DNA of 64,000 bases from assembly GCF_902498065.1 (NCBI RefSeq), contig NZ_CABVIR010000005.1:310001-374000 (forward strand). Reading direction: 5' to 3'. The number at the start of each line of letters is the position of its first letter. Positions within the stretch are counted from its first letter, which is position 1. The position numbers and the translations under genes are program-made. The DNA is from Pseudomonas fluorescens (GTDB lineage: Bacteria > Pseudomonadota > Gammaproteobacteria > Pseudomonadales > Pseudomonadaceae). This document shows positions 25,112 through 33,197 of the stretch, piece after piece. The notes under the pieces are model-generated. The model made no database searches, had not been told where the DNA came from, and saw nothing but the letters and a program-made list of their open reading frames with translations.

Positions 25112-26416
25112 ATGCCTCTGACTCGCAAAGCCTACCGCGCCGCCATCCTGCACAGCATCGCCGACCCTGCCATCGTTGGCATCGAAGCCTCGTACGAGTA
25201 TTTCGAGGACGGCTTGCTGGTGGTCGATAACGGCCAGATCAGTGCCCTCGGCCACGCCAGCGAACTGCTGCCAACCCTGCCGGCCGATATCGAGATCACT
25301 CATTATCAGGACGCGCTGATCACCCCCGGATTCATCGACACCCACATCCACCTGCCGCAAACCGGCATGGTCGGTGCCTACGGCGAGCAGCTACTGGACT
25401 GGCTCAACACTTACACGTTCCCGTGTGAGAGCCAGTTCGCCGACAAGGCACACGCCGACGAAGTCGCGGACATTTTCATCAAGGAACTGCTGCGCAACGG
25501 CACCACCACCGCGCTGGTGTTCGGCAGCGTGCACCCGCAATCGGTGAACTCGTTCTTCGAAGCCGCCGAACGACTGGACCTGCGGATGATCGCCGGCAAG
25601 GTGATGATGGACCGCAACGCGCCGGACTACCTGACCGACACCGCCGAATCCAGCTACGTGGAAAGCAAGGCGTTGATCGAACGCTGGCACGGCAAGGGTC
25701 GCTTGCACTACGCCGTCACGCCGCGCTTCGCCCCGACCAGCACCCCGGAACAACTGACCCTCGCCGGTCAGTTGCTGAGCGAATATCCGGACCTGTACAT
25801 GCAGACCCACATCAGCGAAAACCTCAAGGAAGTCGAGTGGGTCAAGGAACTGTTCCCGGAGCGCAAGGGCTACCTCGACGTCTACGATTACTACCAGTTG
25901 CTGGGCGAGCGCTCGGTGTTCGCCCACGGCGTGCACCTGTGCGACGACGAATGTGCACGCTTGGCCGAAACCGGTTCGGCGATTGCCTTCTGTCCGACCT
26001 CGAACTTCTTCCTCGGCAGCGGTTTGTTCAATTTGCCAATGGCCGAGAAGCACAAGTTGAATGTCGGCCTGGGCACGGACGTGGGTGGCGGTACCAGTTT
26101 CTCGCTGCTGCAAACGTTGAACGAAGCGTACAAGGTCATGCAGTTGCAAGGCGCGCGGTTGAGCCCGTTCAAATCGCTGTACCTGGCGACCCTCGGCGGT
26201 GCACGTGCGTTGCGTCTGGAAGACAAGATCGGCACGTTGCTGCCCGGCACCGATGCCGACTTCCTGGTGCTGGATTACAACGCTACACCGCTGTTGAGTT
26301 ATCGCTTGAAGCAGGCGAACAACATTGCCGAGACGTTGTTTGTGTTGATGACGCTGGGGGATGACCGGACTGTTCTGCAGACGTATGCGGCGGGGAATCA
26401 GGTGCATCAGCGCTAA
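25112..26416 (+). CDS. guaD: Guanine deaminase
   Basis: GuaD converts guanine to xanthine, the substrate of XdhAB. The 434-residue amidohydrolase shows the metal motif HIH in TPGFIDTHIHLPQTG, the substrate loop TYTFPCE, TPRFAPTST, the metal histidines in MQTHISEN and AHGVHLCDDE, and the catalytic aspartate in GLGTDVGGGTSFS. The ATG at 25112 follows the xdhC stop by eight bases; a TTG four codons earlier overlaps xdhC and is less likely. A strong terminator follows. Confidence 0.95.
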   Translation: MPLTRKAYRAAILHSIADPAIVGIEASYEYFEDGLLVVDNGQISALGHASELLPTLPADIEITHYQDALITPGFIDTHIHLPQTGMVGAYGEQLLDWLNTYTFPCESQFADKAHADEVADIFIKELLRNGTTTALVFGSVHPQSVNSFFEAAERLDLRMIAGKVMMDRNAPDYLTDTAESSYVESKALIERWHGKGRLHYAVTPRFAPTSTPEQLTLAGQLLSEYPDLYMQTHISENLKEVEWVKELFPERKGYLDVYDYYQLLGERSVFAHGVHLCDDECARLAETGSAIAFCPTSNFFLGSGLFNLPMAEKHKLNVGLGTDVGGGTSFSLLQTLNEAYKVMQLQGARLSPFKSLYLATLGGARALRLEDKIGTLLPGTDADFLVLDYNATPLLSYRLKQANNIAETLFVLMTLGDDRTVLQTYAAGNQVHQR

Positions 26417-26429
26417 TTCTTTCAGGTAT

Positions 26430-26468
26430 AAAAAATCCCCCGGTGGTGTTCAGCCCCGGGGGATTTTT
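26430..26468. terminator. Bidirectional rho-independent terminator after guaD
   Basis: Arms AATCCCCCGG and CCGGGGGATT form a perfect ten-base-pair stem with A6 before and T5 after, 13 bases past the guaD stop. It can also serve the convergent gntR gene. Confidence 0.9.
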
Positions 26469-26483
26469 ATTGCCTGTCAGATT

Positions 26484-26578
26484 GCTATCGCTGGCAAGCC
26501 AGCTCCCACAGGATTTGGTGTATCGCGGATCTGGTGAACCCCACAAAACATTGTGGGAGCTGGCTTGCCAGCGATGGG
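26484..26578. repeat. REPIN, GCTGGC variant
   Basis: The units ATCGCTGGCAAGCCAGCTCC and TGTGGGAGCTGGCTTGCCAG form an almost perfect inverted pair with a 44-base spacer. It lies between the convergent guaD and gntR genes, right after the terminator. Confidence 0.85.
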
Positions 26579-26592
26579 GACGACACAGTGCT

Positions 26593-27357
26593 TCAGATTT
26601 TCGCCGACGAACGCCCCGGCTTCTTGGTCTGCAACAAATGCGAGAACACCGCATGCAAATCATCCGACGCACTTTCCTCGTCGAGGTTGAGTTTGCTGTC
26701 GATGTGGTCCATGTGATGCATCATCAGGTTCACCGCCAACTCACCGTTGCGCGCTTCAATGGCGTCGATCAGTTGGGTGTGCTCGTCGTAGGAACAGTGC
26801 GAACGGTTGCCGCTTTCATACTGGGCGATGATCAACGAAGTCTGGGACACCAGGCTGCGCTGGAAGCTGATCAGCGGAGCGTTCTTCGCTGCTTCGGCCA
26901 GCTTCAGGTGGAATTCGCCCGACAGACGGATACCGGCACCGCGATCGCCACGGGAGAAGCTGTCGCGTTCGTCGTTGACCATCTGGCGCAATTCGGCGAT
27001 CTGCTCGGCGGTGGCGTGTTGGACCGCCAGTTCAGTGATCGCCCGCTCGACCAGACGCCGGGCGAGGAACACCTGACGCGCTTCTTCGACACTCGGACTG
27101 GCAACCACGGCACCACGATTGGGCCGCAGCAGCACGACACCTTCATGGGCCAGGCGCGACAGCGCACGGCGAATGATGGTGCGACTGACCCCGAAAATTT
27201 CCCCCAGCGCTTCTTCGCTCAACTTGGTGCCGGGCGCCAGGCGCTGTTCGAGGATGGCCTCGAAGATATGCGCGTAGACAATATCGTCCTGGGTACCGCT
27301 GCGGCCGGCTTTGCCTGCTCGCGGTTGTTTCTTGAGGGGTTGCAACTGTTCGTTCAT
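26593..27357 (-). CDS. GntR family (FCD type) regulator, purine-locus associated
   Basis: The protein has 254 residues. A basic N-terminal tail (LKKQPRAGKAGRSG) precedes the winged helix (DIVYAHIFEAILEQRLAPGT, RTIIRRALSRLAHEGVVLLR) and an FCD effector domain with metal-type residues. The open frame continues 63 codons upstream, but those residues have no family similarity and the ATG at 27357 begins the known type of N terminus. It is convergent with guaD and divergent from the BenE-type transporter. A palindrome ATTGTACACAAT upstream could be its operator. Confidence 0.88.
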   Translation of the reverse strand: MNEQLQPLKKQPRAGKAGRSGTQDDIVYAHIFEAILEQRLAPGTKLSEEALGEIFGVSRTIIRRALSRLAHEGVVLLRPNRGAVVASPSVEEARQVFLARRLVERAITELAVQHATAEQIAELRQMVNDERDSFSRGDRGAGIRLSGEFHLKLAEAAKNAPLISFQRSLVSQTSLIIAQYESGNRSHCSYDEHTQLIDAIEARNGELAVNLMMHHMDHIDSKLNLDEESASDDLHAVFSHLLQTKKPGRSSAKI

Positions 27358-27449
27358 GGGCACTCGAGTCGGGAGAACTGCGGCGAATTGACCGTGACTG
27401 TAATACGGCACAGTGGGTCGCTGGCAAGTATCGCGTAAAAAACACCGCG

Positions 27450-27461
27450 ATTGTACACAAT
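27450..27461. promoter_or_regulatory. Candidate FadR-type GntR operator
   Basis: ATTGTACACAAT has perfect ATTGT/ACAAT arms around two central bases, as in many FCD-type GntR operators. It lies 92 bases before the gntR start and 178 bases before the BenE-type transporter, so it could control both divergent genes. Confidence 0.45.
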
Positions 27462-27564
27462 GGATGGTGGCAACACGACTGTACGGCTGTTTGTCGCCTC
27501 CGCTGTATTGCAACGATTGCTTACGTTTGAGTTTAGGCTTGATCACAGAATCCGCAGCGCGATC

Positions 27565-27586
27565 TCCTGTAGGAGCCGGCTCCTGA
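27565..27586. repeat. Partial REP-like sequence
   Basis: CCTGTAGGAGCCGGCTCCTGA is a short palindromic remnant of the TGTAGGAGCCGGC type found in REP units, 53 bases upstream of the BenE-type gene. Its presence in the open frame argues against a start of that gene further upstream. Confidence 0.45.
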
Positions 27587-27639
27587 AAGGGTTGGCGTTG
27601 CTGTGGATATTTTCGTACGCATTAAGGAACACCGCTGTC

Positions 27640-28830
27640 ATGAACGACGCCACGCACACGCAGCTCCGCCCGTTGGCGGATACGTCTCCCTCCGCCATCG
27701 TTGCCGGGTTCATCGCGATGATGACCGGCTACACCAGTTCCCTGGTGCTGATGTTCCAGGCCGGGCAAGCGGCAGGCCTGACCAGTGGGCAGATTTCTTC
27801 GTGGATCTGGGCGATCTCCATTGGCATGGCGGTGTGTTCGATCGGCCTGTCCCTGCGTTATCGCACGCCGATCACCATCGCCTGGTCGACACCCGGCGCG
27901 GCGTTGCTGATCACCAGCCTGGGCGGTGTGAGCTACGGCGAAGCCATTGGCGCCTACATCACCTGTGCGGTGCTGGTCACAGTGTGTGGCTTGACCGGCA
28001 GCTTCGAACGCCTGATGAAGAAGATTCCAGCGTCATTGGCCGCGGCGTTGCTGGCGGGGATTCTGTTCAAGATCGGCAGTGAAATCTTCGTCGCCGCCCA
28101 GCATCGCACTGCGCTGGTACTGGGAATGTTCTTCACGTACCTGGTGGTCAAGCGCCTGTCGCCCCGCTACGCAGTACTGGCTGCACTGCTCATTGGCACG
28201 GCGCTGTCAGGGTTCATGGGGCTGCTGGATTTCAGCGCGTTTCACCTGGAAGTGGCGACACCAGTCTGGACCACGCCGCACTTTTCCCTGGCTGCGACCA
28301 TCAGCATCGGCATTCCGCTGTTTGTGGTGGCGATGACCTCGCAGAACATGCCGGGGATTGCGGTGTTGCGCGCCGACGGTTACACGGTGCCGGCCTCGCC
28401 GCTGATCACCACAACGGGCATCGCCTCGCTGCTGTTGGCGCCGTTCGGTTCCCACGGGATCAACCTGGCTGCCATCAGCGCAGCGATTTGCACCGGGCCG
28501 CATGCCCACGAAGACCGCAACAAGCGATATACGGCAGCGGTGTGGTGCGGGATTTTCTACGGAATCGCCGGGGTGTTCGGCGCGACGCTGGCGGCGTTGT
28601 TCGCTGCATTGCCCAAAGAACTGGTGCTGTCGATTGCGGCGCTGGCGCTGTTCGGTTCGATCATCAATGGCTTGAGCATTGCCATGACCGAGGTGAAGGA
28701 ACGCGAAGCGGCGCTGATCACCTTTATGGTCACGGCGTCGGGGCTAACGCTGTTTTCCATCGGTTCGGCGTTCTGGGGCATTGTGGCGGGGGTGTTGACG
28801 CTGGTGATCCTGAATTGGCGTAAAGGCTGA
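27640..28830 (+). CDS. BenE family (benzoate/H+ symporter-like) transporter
   Basis: This 396-residue integral inner-membrane protein with about 12 membrane segments belongs to the BenE family (SAIVAGFIAMMTGYTSSLVL, RTPITIAWSTPGAALL, SQNMPGIAVLRADGY, GSHGINLAAISAAICTG). The best-known member imports benzoate with protons, but no aromatic catabolic genes are nearby. The neighbours are purine genes and a GntR regulator, so the substrate may be different. AAGGA lies 11 bases before the ATG. The longer open frame from 27451 crosses a REP remnant and was rejected. Confidence 0.85.
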   Translation: MNDATHTQLRPLADTSPSAIVAGFIAMMTGYTSSLVLMFQAGQAAGLTSGQISSWIWAISIGMAVCSIGLSLRYRTPITIAWSTPGAALLITSLGGVSYGEAIGAYITCAVLVTVCGLTGSFERLMKKIPASLAAALLAGILFKIGSEIFVAAQHRTALVLGMFFTYLVVKRLSPRYAVLAALLIGTALSGFMGLLDFSAFHLEVATPVWTTPHFSLAATISIGIPLFVVAMTSQNMPGIAVLRADGYTVPASPLITTTGIASLLLAPFGSHGINLAAISAAICTGPHAHEDRNKRYTAAVWCGIFYGIAGVFGATLAALFAALPKELVLSIAALALFGSIINGLSIAMTEVKEREAALITFMVTASGLTLFSIGSAFWGIVAGVLTLVILNWRKG

Positions 28831-28834
28831 AGAG

Positions 28835-28987
28835 TATCGCTGGCAAGCCAGCGCCTACAGGGGACGACAGCGAACTCCAGTTTCAAGCGCCACACTGATC
28901 AACTGCAGGAGCTGGCTTGCCGGCGAAGACGGCCTGAAGATCGATGCAAATCCAAAGGCCGAATCGCCAGCAAGCCGGCTCCTGCAT
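28835..28987. repeat. REP cluster of three units
   Basis: Three REP units occur in a row: TATCGCTGGCAAGCCAGCGC (28835 on), TGCAGGAGCTGGCTTGCCGG (about 28904) and AATCGCCAGCAAGCCGGCTC (about 28961), with alternating orientation. They fill the first part of the 401-base gap between the BenE-type gene and the EmrA-like gene. The remainder to 29174 has no recognisable gene. Confidence 0.8.
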
Positions 28988-29174
28988 CTATGGTTTTCAG
29001 TGAACTCCACGATCAATGACCGAACGGCTTCTTGTGTGTGCCAACAGCATCGCCACTCCACCGCACACCCGCATCGGCAATCTGCCTTCCTCCTGGACAT
29101 GACCGGCAGCCCCCCTGGCCACTGGCGCAAATAAGCACCTGACAGCCGGCAGCAAAAATCAATTGCCACCAAAT

Positions 29175-29202
29175 ATTACATACGTCATATTACGCACGTA
29201 AT
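29175..29202. promoter_or_regulatory. Two abutting 14-base palindromic repeats, candidate operator of emrAB-like genes
   Basis: ATTACATACGTCAT (29175-29188) is followed without a gap by ATTACGCACGTAAT (29189-29202). The second is a perfect palindrome with ATTACG/CGTAAT arms; the first matches it at 11 of 14 bases. They lie 29 bases before the EmrA-like start, where a TetR- or MarR-type repressor would act. No such regulator is adjacent. Confidence 0.5.
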
Positions 29203-29231
29203 TTAACGCCGATTCCCACAGGTAATCCTCC

Positions 29232-30353
29232 ATGACCCGCATGCCCAGCCTTGAACCCGACGTCGCTGTTGCGGTGAGCACGCCCAAGCCTCCCCTGCTC
29301 AAGCGCCTGATTCTGCTGACGCTGGCCATCGCGGCCCTGGTATTTGCGGGCCTTTACGCCGCTCACTGGTGGACCGCCGGGCGTTTCATCGAAGAAACCG
29401 ACGACGCCTACATTGGCGGCGACGTGACCGTGATCGGGCCGAAGGTCGCGGGTTACATCGAAGAAGTGCTGGTCAGCGATAACCAGAAAGTGAAGGCCGG
29501 CGATGTGCTGATCCGCCTCGACTCCCGTGACTACCGCGCCAACCTGGCCAAGGCCGAAGGCGCGGTTGCCGCCGAAGAAGCCTTGCTCGCCAACCTCGAT
29601 GCCACCGAACAACTGCAACACGCGGTGATCGGCCAGGCCCGTGCCGGGATCGATGCCACCGGCGCTGAAACGGCCCGATCGCGGGATGACAATGCACGCT
29701 ACAAACGCCTGGTCGGCAGCAACGCCGTCTCCGTGGAAAGTGCGCAACGGGCCGATGCCACCTTCAAGACCGCCCAGGCATTGAGTGCACGGGCCCAGGC
29801 GGAACTGCTGGCCGCGCAACGCCAATTGAACGTGATCGACACCCAGAAACAGCAGGCACGCGCCGCGCTGATGCAGGCCCGGGCCGAACGAGACCTGGCG
29901 CAATTGAACGTCGGTTACACCGAATTGCGCGCGCCGATGGATGGCGTGATCGGCAATCGCCGGGCGCGGGTCGGCGCCTATGCGCAGGCGGGTTCGCAAC
30001 AGTTGTCAGTGGTGCCGGCCAGCGGGCTGTGGGTCGATGCCAACTTCAAGGAAGATCAACTGGCGCACATGGCACCGGGCCAACGGGTGATCATTCACGC
30101 CGACGTGCTCTCGGGTCAGGTATTCCACGGTCACCTCGACAGCCTCGCACCGGCCAGCGGTTCGCAGTTCAGCGTGTTGCCACCGGAAAACGCCACCGGC
30201 AACTTCACTAAAATCGTGCAGCGAGTGCCGGTGCGGATCGTGCTCGATCCCGCCGACGGCGTGCTCGGGCATCTGCGTCCAGGCTTATCGGTGACCGCTG
30301 AAGTCGATACGCGCAAGGAGCCTGAAACGCCTGCCGTGGCCAGCGCTCCATGA
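29232..30353 (+). CDS. EmrA-like membrane fusion protein of a multidrug efflux pump
   Basis: This 373-residue HlyD/EmrA-type periplasmic adaptor has an N-terminal membrane anchor (about 24-46, LKRLILLTLAIAALVFAGLY). The motif ETDDAYIGGDVTVIGPKVAG is typical of EmrA; a biotinyl-lipoyl half motif, a long alpha-hairpin (about 95-210, rich in Ala/Gln) and LRAPMDGVIGNRRARVG follow. It would link the MFS pump encoded next (its stop overlaps the emrB-like ATG) to an outer-membrane channel, which is not encoded here. Two tandem repeats in front suggest repressor control. Confidence 0.9.
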   Translation: MTRMPSLEPDVAVAVSTPKPPLLKRLILLTLAIAALVFAGLYAAHWWTAGRFIEETDDAYIGGDVTVIGPKVAGYIEEVLVSDNQKVKAGDVLIRLDSRDYRANLAKAEGAVAAEEALLANLDATEQLQHAVIGQARAGIDATGAETARSRDDNARYKRLVGSNAVSVESAQRADATFKTAQALSARAQAELLAAQRQLNVIDTQKQQARAALMQARAERDLAQLNVGYTELRAPMDGVIGNRRARVGAYAQAGSQQLSVVPASGLWVDANFKEDQLAHMAPGQRVIIHADVLSGQVFHGHLDSLAPASGSQFSVLPPENATGNFTKIVQRVPVRIVLDPADGVLGHLRPGLSVTAEVDTRKEPETPAVASAP

Positions 30354-31942
30354 GCCGCACCCTCGCCGTCCCCGCGCAGCCGTTCAACGCCGCGAACATG
30401 GCGACGGCGACCAAGGTCTTCGCCTTCGCCAGCATGTGCATCGGCATGTTCATTGCGCTGCTGGATATCCAGATCGTTTCGGCCTCGTTGCGCGATATCG
30501 GCGGCGGGCTGTCGGCAGGCACGGACGAAACGGCGTGGGTGCAGACCAGTTACCTGATCGCCGAAATCATCGTGATTCCGTTGTCCGGCTGGCTCTCCCG
30601 CGTGTTCTCGACCCGCTGGCTGTTCTGCGCGTCGGCGGTGGGTTTTACCCTGGCCAGCCTGCTCTGCGGCGCGGCCTGGAACATCCAGAGCATGATCGCC
30701 TTTCGCGCACTGCAAGGGTTTCTTGGCGGTTCGATGATCCCGCTGGTGTTCACCACCGCGTTCTTTTTCTTCACCGGTAAACAACGGGTAATCGCCGCTG
30801 CGACCATCGGTGCGGTGGCCTCATTGGCGCCGACGTTGGGGCCGGTCATCGGTGGGTTCATCACCGATATTTCCTCCTGGCATTGGCTGTTCTATATCAA
30901 CCTGGTGCCGGGGATTTTCGTTGCGGTGGCGGTGCCGATGCTGGTGAAGATCGATCAGCCGGAACTGTCGCTGCTCAAGGGCGCCGACTATTTGAGCATG
31001 CTGTTCCTCGCACTGTTTCTCGGCTGCCTGGAATACACCCTCGAAGAAGGCCCGCGCTGGAACTGGTTCAGTGACCGCACGATTCTGACCACAGCATGGA
31101 TCAGCGGCCTGGCCGGTCTGGCGTTCATTGGTCGAACCTTGCACGTGGCCAACCCGATCGTCGATTTGCGCGCCCTCAAAGACCGCAACTTCGCCCTCGG
31201 CTGCTTCTTCTCGTTCGTCACCGGCATCGGCCTGTTCGCCACGATCTACCTGACGCCGTTGTTTCTTGGACGAGTGCGTGGCTACGGCGCGCTGGACATT
31301 GGTCTGGCGGTTTTCTCCACCGGAGTGTTCCAGATCATGGCGATTCCGCTGTACGCCTTTCTGGCCAACCGCATCGATCTGCGCTGGATCATGATGACCG
31401 GCCTTGGGTTGTTCGCATTGTCGATGTGGGATTTCAGCCCGATCACCCATGACTGGGGAGGCAAGGAGTTGATGCTGCCGCAAGCGCTGCGCGGGATTGC
31501 CCAGCAATTGGCGGTGCCGCCTGCGGTCACCCTGACCCTCGGTGGACTGGCGCCCGCCCGGCTCAAGCACGCTTCGGGTTTGTTCAATCTGATGCGAAAC
31601 CTCGGCGGCGCCATTGGCATCGCGGCCTGCGCGACCATCCTCAATGACCGGACCAATCTGCACTTCACCCGGTTGGCGGAAAACCTAAACAGCACCAACG
31701 AAGCCCTGAATCAGTGGCTGTCCCAGGTTGGCAACAACTTTGCCACGCTCGGCCAAAGCGGTGACGTGGGCGTCACCGCCAGCCTGCACCAGTTATGGCT
31801 GCTGACCTACCGCGAAGCGCAGACGCAAACCTACGGCGACGCGTTTCTGATGATCATGGTCTGTTTCATCATCGCCACGGCGATGGTGCCCTTGATGCGC
31901 AAGGTGCAACCACCGGCCGCGCCGTCAGCGGACGCTCATTGA
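30350..31942 (+). CDS. EmrB/QacA-type (DHA2) MFS drug efflux transporter
   Basis: The 530-residue inner-membrane protein has 14 predicted helices of the DHA2 family. Visible features are FIALLDIQIVSASLRDIGGG (helix 1, motif D), WVQTSYLIAEIIVIPLSGWLS, and RALQGFLGGSMIPLVF with GAVASLAPTLGPVIGG (motif C region). ATG overlaps the stop of the EmrA-like gene (ATGA), indicating an operon and a shared complex. It exports hydrophobic compounds with proton exchange; the substrate cannot be deduced. It is convergent with the AhpD-like gene, whose stop is adjacent. Confidence 0.92.
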   Translation: MSRTLAVPAQPFNAANMATATKVFAFASMCIGMFIALLDIQIVSASLRDIGGGLSAGTDETAWVQTSYLIAEIIVIPLSGWLSRVFSTRWLFCASAVGFTLASLLCGAAWNIQSMIAFRALQGFLGGSMIPLVFTTAFFFFTGKQRVIAAATIGAVASLAPTLGPVIGGFITDISSWHWLFYINLVPGIFVAVAVPMLVKIDQPELSLLKGADYLSMLFLALFLGCLEYTLEEGPRWNWFSDRTILTTAWISGLAGLAFIGRTLHVANPIVDLRALKDRNFALGCFFSFVTGIGLFATIYLTPLFLGRVRGYGALDIGLAVFSTGVFQIMAIPLYAFLANRIDLRWIMMTGLGLFALSMWDFSPITHDWGGKELMLPQALRGIAQQLAVPPAVTLTLGGLAPARLKHASGLFNLMRNLGGAIGIAACATILNDRTNLHFTRLAENLNSTNEALNQWLSQVGNNFATLGQSGDVGVTASLHQLWLLTYREAQTQTYGDAFLMIMVCFIIATAMVPLMRKVQPPAAPSADAH

Positions 31943-32383
31943 TCAGGCTTGAGGCGTTTTACGGAAGCCAACGGCCAGGCGGTTCCAGCTGTTGATGGTG
32001 GAGATCGCGACGGTCAGGTCGACCATTTCCTTGGCGCTGAACTGCGCAGCGACCACGTCGTAGTCTTCGTCCGGAGCGTGGGTCAGGCTCAGTTGGGTCA
32101 GGGACTCGGTCCAGAGCAGCGCAGCACGTTCGCGCTCGGTGAAGAACGGCGCCTCGCGCCAGGCCGTCACGGCGAACAGGCGACGCGGGGTTTCACCGCC
32201 CTTGATCGCATCGGCGGTGTGCATGTCGATGCAGAAGGCGCAGCCGTTGATTTGCGAGGCGCGCAGCTTGACCAGTTCAATCAGGTTTTTTTCCAGCGGC
32301 AGCTTCGAAACAGCGGTTTCCAGGGCGATCATGGCTTTGAGTGCATCAGGCGATGCGGTGTAGAAATCGATACGAGGTTTCAT
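31943..32383 (-). CDS. AhpD-like carboxymuconolactone decarboxylase family protein
   Basis: The 146-residue protein carries the AhpD-type redox motif (C48, C51 and H55 in NGCAFCIDMHT) preceded by LIELVKLRASQI. Family members are alkylhydroperoxidase-like disulphide reductants; the CxxC-x3-H arrangement suggests a peroxidase-type activity rather than true lactone decarboxylation. The ATG at 32383 has GGAG seven bases upstream; six extra codons upstream start at an unlikely position. It is monocistronic, with a REPIN upstream. Confidence 0.88.
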   Translation of the reverse strand: MKPRIDFYTASPDALKAMIALETAVSKLPLEKNLIELVKLRASQINGCAFCIDMHTADAIKGGETPRRLFAVTAWREAPFFTERERAALLWTESLTQLSLTHAPDEDYDVVAAQFSAKEMVDLTVAISTINSWNRLAVGFRKTPQA

Positions 32384-32485
32384 GGCAGGCTCCAGGAGCA
32401 AATGGGGGTGGAGCTAAGTTAATCCCGCCGGCCGACTGCTTAAATAGCCAATATTCCAGAAGTCGAGGAGACCACCTCCACAATC

Positions 32486-32578
32486 CCGGTAGTAGCCGGC
32501 TTGCTACCGATGCGGGCAACTCGGAGCAAAATTGATGACCGAGGTGATGCTGTCGCCCGCAAGCCGGCTCCTGCAAGG
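32486..32578. repeat. REPIN, diverged
   Basis: The units GGTAGTAGCCGGCTTGCTACCG and GTCGCCCGCAAGCCGGCTCCTG are of the GCCGGCTTGC type, with about 34 bases between. It sits between the divergent AhpD-like and ECF sigma genes. Confidence 0.65.
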
Positions 32579-32632
32579 TGCAAAAAATAGTCTGTCGACC
32601 TGATTGCCAGCACTCGCTCCCGGCCACTAGAA

Positions 32633-32653
32633 TGCGATCAATTCTTAATCGCA
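32633..32653. promoter_or_regulatory. Inverted repeat upstream of the ECF sigma gene
   Basis: TGCGAT and ATCGCA form perfect six-base arms around nine bases, 37 bases before the sigma-factor ATG. It does not fit the Fur consensus well (about 7 of 19 positions), so its meaning is open. Confidence 0.3.
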
Positions 32654-32690
32654 CTCAGGCCAGGACGCCGGAAAAGAGTATCTGTCCCCC

Positions 32691-33197
32691 ATGTCGTCAG
32701 CCAACCCACCTTCGAATCAGCAAATCCATACCCTTTACAGCGAGCACCACGGCTGGCTTCAGGGATGGCTGCATCGAAAACTCGGTAACCGCTGCGACGC
32801 GGCGGACCTGGCTCACGATACGTTCCTGCGCCTGTTGACCCGGCAAGTCGTCAAACCCTGGGGCAGCGAACCTCGCGCGCTGCTGACGCACATCGCCAAA
32901 GGCCTGGTGATTGATCGCTGGCGGCGTCAGGACATCGAACGCGCCTATCTGGAGACGATTGCTCACCTGCCGGTCGCCGAGGTGCCGTCACCGGAAACCC
33001 GTCTGCTGATTCTCGAAACACTGATGCGCATCGAAGCCTTGCTTCGCGAATTGCCCGCCGTCACTCGCGACGCCTTCGTGCTGTCGCAGATCGAAGGGCT
33101 GACGTACACCCAGATCGCCACACGACTGAATGTGTCGCTGATCACCGTCAAACGACACATGCGCGCCGCATTCATCGCCTGCCTGAGTGTCGCGTGA
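32691..33197 (+). CDS. FecI-type ECF sigma factor
   Basis: The 168-residue protein has sigma-70 region 2 (LYSEHHGWLQGWLHRKLG, DAADLAHDTFLRLL) and region 4 (LPAVTRDAFVLSQIEGLTYT, LNVSLITVKRHMRAAF), with the short linker typical of FecI-type iron-starvation sigmas. The stop overlaps the start of the FecR-type gene (TGATG) and a TonB-dependent receptor with a signalling domain follows. So this is a complete cell-surface signalling set: receptor senses ligand outside, FecR relays, and sigma activates the receptor gene. Confidence 0.93.
   Translation: MSSANPPSNQQIHTLYSEHHGWLQGWLHRKLGNRCDAADLAHDTFLRLLTRQVVKPWGSEPRALLTHIAKGLVIDRWRRQDIERAYLETIAHLPVAEVPSPETRLLILETLMRIEALLRELPAVTRDAFVLSQIEGLTYTQIATRLNVSLITVKRHMRAAFIACLSVA

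Noticed and set aside
27451..27639. N-terminal extension of the BenE-type transporter
   Set aside because: It would translate a REP remnant at 27565-27586, and the family N terminus begins at 27640.
32633..32653. Inverted repeat as a Fur box
   Set aside because: Only about 7 of 19 positions agree with the Fur consensus; kept only as an unexplained inverted repeat.
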